From an uncultured Aquincola sp. (GTDB lineage: Bacteria > Pseudomonadota > Gammaproteobacteria > Burkholderiales > Burkholderiaceae), in assembly GCA_937883885.1 (NCBI GenBank), contig CAKZXL010000774.1:1-10757 (forward strand): 10,757 nucleotides of DNA, in the 5' to 3' direction. Under the pieces are notes generated by a model. It had not been told where the DNA came from, made no database searches, and saw only the letters and a program-made list of their open reading frames with translations. Within the stretch, counting starts at the first letter, position 1. Every line of letters begins with the position of its first letter. Shown here piece by piece: positions 6,677 to 10,757 of the stretch. The position numbers and the translations under genes are program-made.

Positions 6677-6715
6677 GCAGCGCTCATGCGGACAACTTCA
6701 TGCGGACAACTTCAT
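6673..6715 (-). other. Chain of three overlapping mini-ORFs leading into tatB
   Basis: On the minus strand, three tiny ORFs run head to tail between tatA and tatB. They encode MKLSA (6715 to 6698), MKLSA again (6701 to 6684) and MSAA (6687 to 6673). Each stop overlaps the next start as ATGA, and the last stop overlaps the tatB ATG at 6676 in the same way. None has a good ribosome binding site. They could pass terminating ribosomes forward to tatB, or could be a chance product of the tandem repeat. I see the arrangement directly; a function is inference. Confidence 0.5.
6685..6715. repeat. Perfect 14-bp tandem repeat in the tatA-tatB gap
   Basis: On the plus strand CATGCGGACAACTT occurs at 6685-6698 and again at 6699-6712, followed by CAT at 6713-6715, giving 2.2 copies with no mismatch. 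It fills most of the 55-bp gap between the tatA stop and the tatB start. A perfect short tandem duplication suggests replication slippage and possible copy-number variation between strains. Confidence 0.9.
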
Positions 6716-6731
6716 CAGGAAGCGGCGAAGC

Positions 6732-6977
6732 TCAGGCCTTGCGCTTGGCTTCGACGTCGACCGTCTGCGCGTCGGCAGCAGCGCGCTGGGCGGCGGTGAC
6801 CTGCTGGGGCGGCACGTCGGGCTCGCCGACGCCTTCGGAGCCACCGCGCACGCCGTCCTTGAAGCCCTTGACCGCACCGCCGAGGTCGGAGCCGATGTTC
6901 TTCAGCTTCTTGGTGCCGAAGATCAGCACCACCACGAGCAACACGATCAGCCAATGCCAGATGCTGAACGAACCCAT
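6732..6977 (-). CDS. tatA: Twin-arginine translocase subunit TatA
   Basis: Encodes 81 residues, normal for TatA. TatA oligomerises to form the passage for folded proteins across the inner membrane. A single N-terminal membrane helix (about 4-20) leads into the FGTKKL hinge (20-25) and an amphipathic helix (about 26-44, [18 protein letters not shown]). A short acidic and Ala/Gln-rich cytoplasmic tail ends EAKRKA. The start [10 protein letters not shown] is the classic betaproteobacterial form, and a strong ribosome binding site lies just upstream. It follows the HIT gene after 77 bp, the widest gap in the minus-strand gene train, and is followed by tatB after 55 bp. A possible -10 box in the 77-bp gap suggests it may have its own promoter as well as read-through. 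Confidence 0.97.
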   Translation of the reverse strand: MGSFSIWHWLIVLLVVVLIFGTKKLKNIGSDLGGAVKGFKDGVRGGSEGVGEPDVPPQQVTAAQRAAADAQTVDVEAKRKA

Positions 6978-6982
6978 ATCAA

Positions 6983-6989
6983 TCTCCTT
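6983..6989 (-). promoter_or_regulatory. Ribosome binding site of tatA
   Basis: Read on the minus strand this is AAGGAGA, 5 nt before the tatA ATG at 6977. It is the strongest Shine-Dalgarno sequence in the minus-strand gene train. That fits TatA being needed in excess over TatB and TatC, which here lack such sites. Confidence 0.75.
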
Positions 6990-7004
6990 CGAGGGAATCC
7001 GACG

Positions 7005-7010
7005 ATTCTA
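7005..7010 (-). promoter_or_regulatory. Possible -10 box for tatA
   Basis: Read on the minus strand the hexamer is TAGAAT, one mismatch from the sigma-70 consensus, 27 nt upstream of the tatA start codon and within its 77-bp leader. No convincing -35 hexamer lies 16-18 bp further upstream, so this is only a candidate internal promoter. Confidence 0.3.
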
Positions 7011-7031
7011 GGGGGGCGACATGACAGCTTT

Positions 7032-7054
7032 GCCGTGGGGGACTCAGCCCCGGC
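7032..7054 (-). terminator. Hairpin just after the HIT gene, terminator-like or processing site
   Basis: GGGG at 7038-7041 pairs with CCCC at 7048-7051 around an ACTCAG loop. Flanking GCCG (7032-7035) and CGGC (7051-7054) could extend the stem imperfectly. It begins directly after the HIT stop codon. No T-run follows on the minus strand, so it may attenuate or protect mRNA ends rather than fully terminate. Confidence 0.3.
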
Positions 7055-7402
7055 TCAGCCCTTGTTCCACGGGCGCGGTCCGCCCATGACGTGCAGGTGC
7101 AGGTGGCCCACTTCCTGGCCACCGTCGGCACCGGTGTTGATGACGTGGCGGTAGCCGTTGGTCACGCCCAGCTCGCGCATCAGCCGCGTGCTCAGCACCA
7201 TCATCCTGCCCAGCAGGGCCTGCTGCGCCTCGGTCACCTCCTGCATCGAGCCGATGTGCTCGCGCGGCACGATGAGGATGTGCACCGGCGCCCAGGGCGC
7301 GATGTCGTGGAAGGCGATGAGCTCATCGTCTTCGTACACCTTGCGCGCAGGAATCTGGCCGGCGGCGATCTTGCAGAAGATGCAGTTGGGGTCGGTGTGC
7401 AT
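7055..7402 (-). CDS. hinT: HIT family protein (HinT-like purine nucleoside phosphoramidase)
   Basis: Encodes 115 residues. The histidine triad motif is H100-L-H102-L-H104-V-M, in GHLHLHVMGGP. The N-terminal CIFC (C7, C10) with H49 (PREHIGS) gives the zinc site seen in many bacterial HinT proteins. HILIVPREH (41-49) and NGYRHVINTG (82-91) are also typical. Family members hydrolyse AMP-linked phosphoramidates as cytoplasmic dimers; the natural substrate in bacteria is unclear. The position between a DUF4870 gene and tatA, downstream of hisE, is common in Betaproteobacteria. The gene starts 19 bp after the DUF4870 stop and has no clear ribosome binding site, so coupling is likely. A hairpin follows its stop codon. 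Confidence 0.95.
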   Translation of the reverse strand: MHTDPNCIFCKIAAGQIPARKVYEDDELIAFHDIAPWAPVHILIVPREHIGSMQEVTEAQQALLGRMMVLSTRLMRELGVTNGYRHVINTGADGGQEVGHLHLHVMGGPRPWNKG

Positions 7403-7421
7403 GGGCTTGGGGGCGCGGGGG

Positions 7422-7805
7422 TCAGGGCATCGGCCGGCCGTCGTTCAGGGCCAGCCAGCCACGCACCACGCGGTAGAGGAACCAGATGGAGATGACGCCC
7501 CAGGCGATCCACCCGGGCACGAAGAACAGCAGCCACAGCGGCGCGGTGACCAGGTACAGGCCGGCCGCCCACAGCACGCTGCGGATGCGCCAGCTGAAGT
7601 GCGATTCCTGCCAGGTGCCGTCGGCATCGCTGCGCTTGACCAGGTCGAGGATGAAGGCCGCCACCAGCAGCAGCACCGTCGGCTGGAAGGCCGGGAGCAC
7701 CGCACTCACCGCGACGATGGCATGCAGCGCGTAGCTAATGTGCCCGATGGTGCGCAGCGACTGTTCGCGCTGCGAGCCGGGGGTGACGTCGACGATCGGG
7801 TTCAA
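7422..7805 (-). CDS. DUF4870-type small membrane protein
   Basis: Encodes 127 residues. Four hydrophobic segments are visible, at about 22-38, 42-57, 77-95 and 98-114. Between the second and third lies the polar signature GTWQESHFSWRIRS (63-76). The C-terminus RVVRGWLALNDGRPMP is well conserved in betaproteobacterial members of this family. Function is unknown; it probably sits in the inner membrane with both ends in the cytoplasm. The start codon is TTG at 7805, chosen because it opens the frame and is preceded by GAAGGA about 8 nt upstream; no ATG gives a complete first membrane segment. It lies 30 bp after hisE and 19 bp before the HIT gene, a neighbourhood this family often occupies. Confidence 0.85.
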   Translation of the reverse strand: MNPIVDVTPGSQREQSLRTIGHISYALHAIVAVSAVLPAFQPTVLLLVAAFILDLVKRSDADGTWQESHFSWRIRSVLWAAGLYLVTAPLWLLFFVPGWIAWGVISIWFLYRVVRGWLALNDGRPMP

Positions 7806-7835
7806 AAGGCGGTCCTTCGCAGGTGAGGGGGCAGG

Positions 7836-8183
7836 CTAGTCGCCCTGGTGCTCGCGCTGCTTCACCTTGCGCAGCGCGAACTCTTCCAGACCTGAGAGCC
7901 CTTCGCGGCGCTCAAGTTCAGCCAGCACGTCGGCCGGCTTCAGGTCGAAGGCCGCCAGCGCCACCAGGCTGTGGAACCACAGGTCGGCCACCTCGTAGAC
8001 GATCTTGCTGCGCTCGCCATCCTTGGCGGCCATCACCGTCTCGGTGGCTTCTTCGCCGATCTTCTTCAGGATGGCGTCGGTGCCCTTGTGGAACAGCCGG
8101 GCAACGTAGCTGGTGTCGGGGTCGGCGCCCTTGCGCGATTCGATGACCTCGGCCAGCCGGGCCAGCGTGTCGTTGCCACTCAT
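7836..8183 (-). CDS. hisE: Phosphoribosyl-ATP pyrophosphohydrolase HisE
   Basis: Encodes 115 residues, the usual length for a stand-alone HisE. It removes pyrophosphate from phosphoribosyl-ATP to give phosphoribosyl-AMP, the second step of histidine biosynthesis, in the cytoplasm. The fold is the all-helical MazG-type NTP pyrophosphohydrolase. Visible signatures are [21 protein letters not shown] (25-45), the acidic EEATE cluster (44-48) and the second acidic helix [14 protein letters not shown] (63-76), whose E64 and D67 complete the Mg2+ site. The start ATG at 8183 overlaps the hisI stop as ATGA, so the two consecutive enzymes are translationally coupled. In enterobacteria the two activities are fused as HisIE; here they are separate. 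Confidence 0.97.
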   Translation of the reverse strand: MSGNDTLARLAEVIESRKGADPDTSYVARLFHKGTDAILKKIGEEATETVMAAKDGERSKIVYEVADLWFHSLVALAAFDLKPADVLAELERREGLSGLEEFALRKVKQREHQGD

Positions 8184-8569
8184 TTGTAGATGCTTTCAGG
8201 GTCTTTCAAGACCGGATCGACCGTGTGCCAGGCGCCGTTGTCGTAGCGCTGGAAGAAGCAGGAATGGCGCCCGGTGTGGCAGGCGATGCCCGGCTCATGG
8301 CCCAGCTGGGTCACTTCCAGCAGCAGCACGTCGGCGTCGCAGTCCAGCCGCATCGAATGCACCTTCTGGATGTGGCCGGACTCTTCGCCCTTGTGCCACA
8401 GCCGCTGGCGGGAGCGGCTCCAGTACACCGCCTCGCCCAGCTCGGCGGTGCGGGCCAGGGCCTCGCGGTTCATGAAGGCGAACATCAGCACGTCCTTGCT
8501 GCCGCGTTCCTGGGCGATGACGGGCACCAGCCCGTCGCGGTCCCACTTGATGCTGTCGAGCCAATCCAT
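8180..8569 (-). CDS. hisI: Phosphoribosyl-AMP cyclohydrolase HisI
   Basis: Encodes 129 residues. HisI opens the adenine ring of phosphoribosyl-AMP, the third step of histidine biosynthesis, using zinc and magnesium. Clear motifs are [18 protein letters not shown] (49-66), the acidic metal loop DCDADVL (76-82; D76, C77, D78, D80) and [10 protein letters not shown] (97-106), giving the zinc cysteines C77, C97 and C104. The family start is [10 protein letters not shown], preceded by mutT after 9 bp with no visible ribosome binding site, so re-initiation from mutT is likely. In many Betaproteobacteria hisI follows hisF; here the upstream gene is mutT, which points to a rearranged or split his operon. 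Confidence 0.97.
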   Translation of the reverse strand: MDWLDSIKWDRDGLVPVIAQERGSKDVLMFAFMNREALARTAELGEAVYWSRSRQRLWHKGEESGHIQKVHSMRLDCDADVLLLEVTQLGHEPGIACHTGRHSCFFQRYDNGAWHTVDPVLKDPESIYK

Positions 8570-8578
8570 GGGGGCAGT

Positions 8579-9022
8579 TTAAGTCTCGGGGTGGGTGGGG
8601 CCGGCAAAGCCGCGTTCTTCGGCGAACCAGGCCAGCACCGGCACGGTGCCCGGCAGCACCGGCCGCACCTGCACCGGCAGCTGGTTCCAGGCCATCTGCT
8701 GGCGTTCGCGCATCTCGAACTCGCCCGTCCAGCTGAACACCTTGCAAAAGTGCAGCCGCACGCGCGCATGTTCGTAGTCGACGATCTCCACCCGCCACGG
8801 CTGCACCGGGCCGATGGTGATGCCCAGCTCCTCGATCAGCTCGCGGCGCAGGGCTTGTTCCACCGTTTCGCCGGCTTCCAGCTTGCCGCCCGGAAACTCC
8901 CAGTAGCCGGCGTACACCTTGCCCTCCGGGCGCGAGGTGAGCAGGAAGCGGCCGTCGGGGTCGATGAGGACGCCCACGGCCACGTCGACCGGGGTGCGCT
9001 CGGCGCGGACAGACTCAGTCAT
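8579..9022 (-). CDS. mutT: MutT-type Nudix hydrolase
   Basis: Encodes 147 residues. The complete Nudix box spans 46-68 (G46, E52, then R60-E61, E64-E65 and G67, in RELIEELGI). It is preceded by the MutT-like strand GYWEFPGGK (39-47) and the N-terminal strand VDVAVGVLIDPDGRFLLTSR. The likely role is removal of 8-oxo-dGTP from the nucleotide pool; the VYAGYWEFPGGKLE context fits MutT better than other Nudix groups, but substrate cannot be proved from sequence. The ATG at 9022 is chosen because it overlaps the stop of the DUF815 ATPase gene as ATGA and matches family length. The frame stays open far upstream to 9922, but that extension is antisense-like low-complexity sequence within the ATPase gene. 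hisI begins 9 bp downstream. Confidence 0.94.
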   Translation of the reverse strand: MTESVRAERTPVDVAVGVLIDPDGRFLLTSRPEGKVYAGYWEFPGGKLEAGETVEQALRRELIEELGITIGPVQPWRVEIVDYEHARVRLHFCKVFSWTGEFEMRERQQMAWNQLPVQVRPVLPGTVPVLAWFAEERGFAGPTHPET

Positions 9023-9888
9023 TGTTCGCTGCGCCCCGAAAAGTCGCGCGCAAACTGGTAGGCCACGCGGCCGGAACGCGAGCCGCGCTCCAGCGCCCAC
9101 ACCAGCGCCTCGGGCCGCGCCGCCTCGATGCGCGCCGCATCGACGCCGAAGTGCTGCAGCCACTGCGCCACCACAGCCAGGTATTCGGACTGGCTGAAGG
9201 GGTAGAAGCTGATCCACAACCCGAAACGCTCGGACAGCGAGATCTTTTCTTCCACCACCTCGCCGGGGTGCACCTCGCCGTCTTCGGTGTGGGTGTACGT
9301 GAGGTTCTCCTTCATGTACTCGGGCAGCAGGTGGCGGCGGTTGCTGGTGGCGTAGATCAGCACGTTGTCGCTGGCCTGCGCCACCGAGCCGTCGAGCATC
9401 GACTTCAGCGCCTTGTAGCCCGGCTCGCCTTCGTCGAAGCTGAGGTCGTCGCAGAAGACGATGAAGCGCTCGGGCCGGTCGCCCACCAGGTCCACCAGGT
9501 CGGGCAGGTCCACCATGTCGGCCTTGTCCACCTCGATCAGGCGCAGGCCGCTGGGTGCGAATTCGTTCAGGCAGGCCTTGACCAGCGAGCTCTTGCCGGT
9601 GCCGCGGGCGCCGGTCAGCAGCACGTTGTTGGCTGCACGGCCGGTGACGAACTGGCGCGTGTTGCGCACCAGGCGCTCCTTCTGGCCGTCGATTTCCTGC
9701 AGGTCGGCCAGGCGGATGGTGGCCACATGGCGCACCGGCTCCAGCACGCCGGCGCCGCGGCGCTTGCGGTAGCGCCAGGCGATGGCGGCGTTCCAGTCGG
9801 GGGCGGCCGCCGGCAGCGGCAGCACGGCTTCCAGCCGGGCCAGCAGCGCATCGGCGCGCTGCATCAAGCGTTCGAGATCGATGGACAT
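9019..9888 (-). CDS. DUF815 family AAA+ ATPase
   Basis: Encodes 289 residues. Residues 1-80 form a helical N-terminal part including the basic WRYRKRRGAG. The ATPase core has Walker A GARGTGKSS (93-101), Walker B FIVFCDDLSF (142-151) and a sensor-like ATSNRRHLLPE (180-190). The segment YMKENL to EKISLSERFGLWISFYPF (191-231) is characteristic of DUF815 (PF05673). The C-terminus is a small helical lid. The role of the family is not established; it is a cytoplasmic P-loop ATPase. The ATG at 9888 gives the typical MSIDLERL start; the frame extends to 10113 only by running antisense-like through pdeM. No ribosome binding site is obvious. It lies 46 bp after pdeM and overlaps mutT by 4 bp. DUF815 next to mutT recurs in Betaproteobacteria to my knowledge. 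Confidence 0.93.
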   Translation of the reverse strand: MSIDLERLMQRADALLARLEAVLPLPAAAPDWNAAIAWRYRKRRGAGVLEPVRHVATIRLADLQEIDGQKERLVRNTRQFVTGRAANNVLLTGARGTGKSSLVKACLNEFAPSGLRLIEVDKADMVDLPDLVDLVGDRPERFIVFCDDLSFDEGEPGYKALKSMLDGSVAQASDNVLIYATSNRRHLLPEYMKENLTYTHTEDGEVHPGEVVEEKISLSERFGLWISFYPFSQSEYLAVVAQWLQHFGVDAARIEAARPEALVWALERGSRSGRVAYQFARDFSGRSEQ

Positions 9889-9934
9889 CGCAAGGGCAAC
9901 GGCGGGGCGGCCGGCGCAACACAAACCGGGCAGT

Positions 9935-10585
9935 TTAGCGAGCGGGCACCTCGAACAGCTGGCCGTCGGCCACCGCCACCAGCCGGTCGCCGGGCTGCCG
10001 GTCCACCGGGTGCAGGCCGGTGAAGCTGCCGAAGGCCGGCAGCACCGCCACGCCCTCACGCAGATGGAAGCACGGCAGCCGCACGCGGTCGAAGCCGCGG
10101 CCCAGCATCGCACCGGGGTGGATGTGGCCGGCCACCACCTGCGCGCCGACGCGCGGCCGCGGGTGGTGGCACAGTGCCAGGCCGCCCAGGCGCAGCGGCT
10201 CGTCCACGCAGCGGATGTCCAGCCAGCCGGGCGGATCGCCCGCGCGGTCGTCGTGGTTGCCGCGCACCAGGGTCACGTCCAGCCGCGGATGGCGCTCGCG
10301 CCAGCGGCCCATCGCGGCCAGCGTGTCGGGCGCATGGGCATGGGCCGAATGCAGCAGGTCGCCCAGGAACACCAGGTGCCGCACGTCGTGCAGCTGCAGC
10401 AGCTGGTCGATGAGGGCGAGGTTCTCGGAAGTGGTGCCACGCGGCACCGGCACGCCCAGGCGGCGGAAGCTCACGGCCTTGCCGATGTGGGCATCGGCGA
10501 TCAACAGCGTGCCGTGGTCGGGCAGATAAGCCGCCTTTTGCGGCAGCAGGCGGAACTGTTCACCGCCCCAGGTCACATCGAACAT
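9935..10585 (-). CDS. pdeM: Metallophosphoesterase PdeM (ligase-associated DNA damage response endonuclease)
   Basis: Encodes 216 residues. All calcineurin-like phosphoesterase motifs are present: IADAHIGK (29-36; D31, H33), FLGDLLHS (73-80; D76), VRGNHDD (107-113; N110, H111), LCHHPRP (138-144; H140) and AGHIHPG (152-158; H154, H156). The short N-terminal strand region and the AVSFRRLGVPVPRG segment (37-50) are typical of the PdeM subfamily. That subfamily is often encoded with an Lhr-like DEXH helicase and an ATP-dependent ligase in a proposed DNA repair set. Neither partner is beside it here; the neighbours are slmA upstream and the DUF815 ATPase downstream. The ATG at 10585 fits the family start MFDVTWGGE. 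No clear ribosome binding site is seen. The subfamily is fairly sure; the endonuclease role is known from the family, not shown here. Confidence 0.9.
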   Translation of the reverse strand: MFDVTWGGEQFRLLPQKAAYLPDHGTLLIADAHIGKAVSFRRLGVPVPRGTTSENLALIDQLLQLHDVRHLVFLGDLLHSAHAHAPDTLAAMGRWRERHPRLDVTLVRGNHDDRAGDPPGWLDIRCVDEPLRLGGLALCHHPRPRVGAQVVAGHIHPGAMLGRGFDRVRLPCFHLREGVAVLPAFGSFTGLHPVDRQPGDRLVAVADGQLFEVPAR

Positions 10586-10636
10586 GGCGCGACGGTAGCA
10601 GCGAACGGCCGTGCGGGCCGCGCGCGGCAGGCGCCC

Positions 10637-10757
10637 TCAGCCTGCCAGCAGCTGCAGCGAGGCTTCCAGGTGCTCGGTGGGCAGGCGCTTGAAGCCCGAG
10701 CGCGCATAGCGCTGCAAGCGGCCCACCGCAAAGGCGGTGAGCACCGAGGCATGCACC
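10637..10757 (-). CDS. slmA: Nucleoid occlusion factor SlmA, C-terminal end only
   Basis: Reading inward from the right edge on the minus strand, a 39-residue open frame ends at a TGA (10637-10639). It contains AFAVGRLQRYARSGFKRLPT followed by EHLEASLQLLAG. This resembles the C-terminus of SlmA, a TetR-fold DNA-binding protein that blocks FtsZ assembly over the nucleoid: E. coli SlmA has a similar EGxxSRFVRSEFKxxPT segment near its end. The DNA-binding N-terminus and about 160 residues are outside the window. pdeM starts 51 bp downstream with no obvious terminator between, so the two may be co-transcribed. With so little sequence the identity is likely rather than certain. Confidence 0.72.
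   Translation of the reverse strand, partial: VHASVLTAFAVGRLQRYARSGFKRLPTEHLEASLQLLAG

Noticed and set aside
9023..9922. Long upstream extension of the mutT frame, suggesting a fusion protein
   Set aside because: The extension lies in a different frame of the DUF815 ATPase gene and lacks any motif; the ATGA overlap at 9019-9022 marks the true mutT start.
10586..10636. Terminator between slmA and pdeM
   Set aside because: The sequence is GC-rich and weakly self-complementary, but no defined stem followed by a T-run can be drawn.

Overview
The window is a dense, GC-rich stretch of bacterial chromosome from a betaproteobacterium, most likely a Burkholderiales of the Rubrivivax/Leptothrix/Ideonella/Roseateles type. 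This is inferred from the order hisI-hisE-DUF4870-HIT-tatA-tatB-tatC followed by a membrane-anchored trypsin-like protease and a Nif3 protein, from the DUF1631 protein, and from a TatB tail typical of that group. I see no tRNA, rRNA, CRISPR array, insertion sequence or phage gene. The longest stretch without a gene is 167 bp.

Layout, left to right. (1) Positions 1-1666 (+) hold the 3' part of a DUF1631 gene, cut by the window edge. It meets a PdxA-family gene (1663-2688, -) tail to tail, and the two stop codons share one CTAG. (2) A 167-bp divergent intergenic region carries a small repeat structure and leads into a small outer-membrane beta-barrel gene (2856-3389, +). A hairpin-rich intergenic element follows. 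(3) A Nif3-like gene (3461-4210, -) and a DegS/DegQ-like protease gene (4233-5399, +) are divergent, with only 22 bp between their start codons. (4) From 10757 down to 5406 runs one long minus-strand gene train: slmA (3' end only), pdeM, a DUF815 AAA+ ATPase, a MutT-type Nudix hydrolase, hisI, hisE, a DUF4870 membrane protein, a HIT protein, tatA, tatB and tatC. Gaps are 77 bp or less, and three junctions overlap as ATGA.

How the genes fit together. hisI and hisE catalyse steps 3 and 2 of histidine biosynthesis. tatABC forms the twin-arginine translocase, and the convergent protease is probably a membrane-anchored periplasmic quality-control or stress-sensing enzyme. pdeM, the DUF815 ATPase and mutT lean towards DNA or nucleotide maintenance, and slmA towards division control, but their adjacency need not mean a shared pathway.

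Most of the window is housekeeping. The points most worth a second look are the tatA-tatB junction, where a perfect 14-bp tandem repeat creates a relay of three tiny ORFs that end exactly at the tatB start, the PdxA2-like signature of the pdxA gene, the 22-bp nif3/protease divergent spacer, and the repeat structure upstream of pdxA. I found no clear sign of an undescribed multi-gene system.
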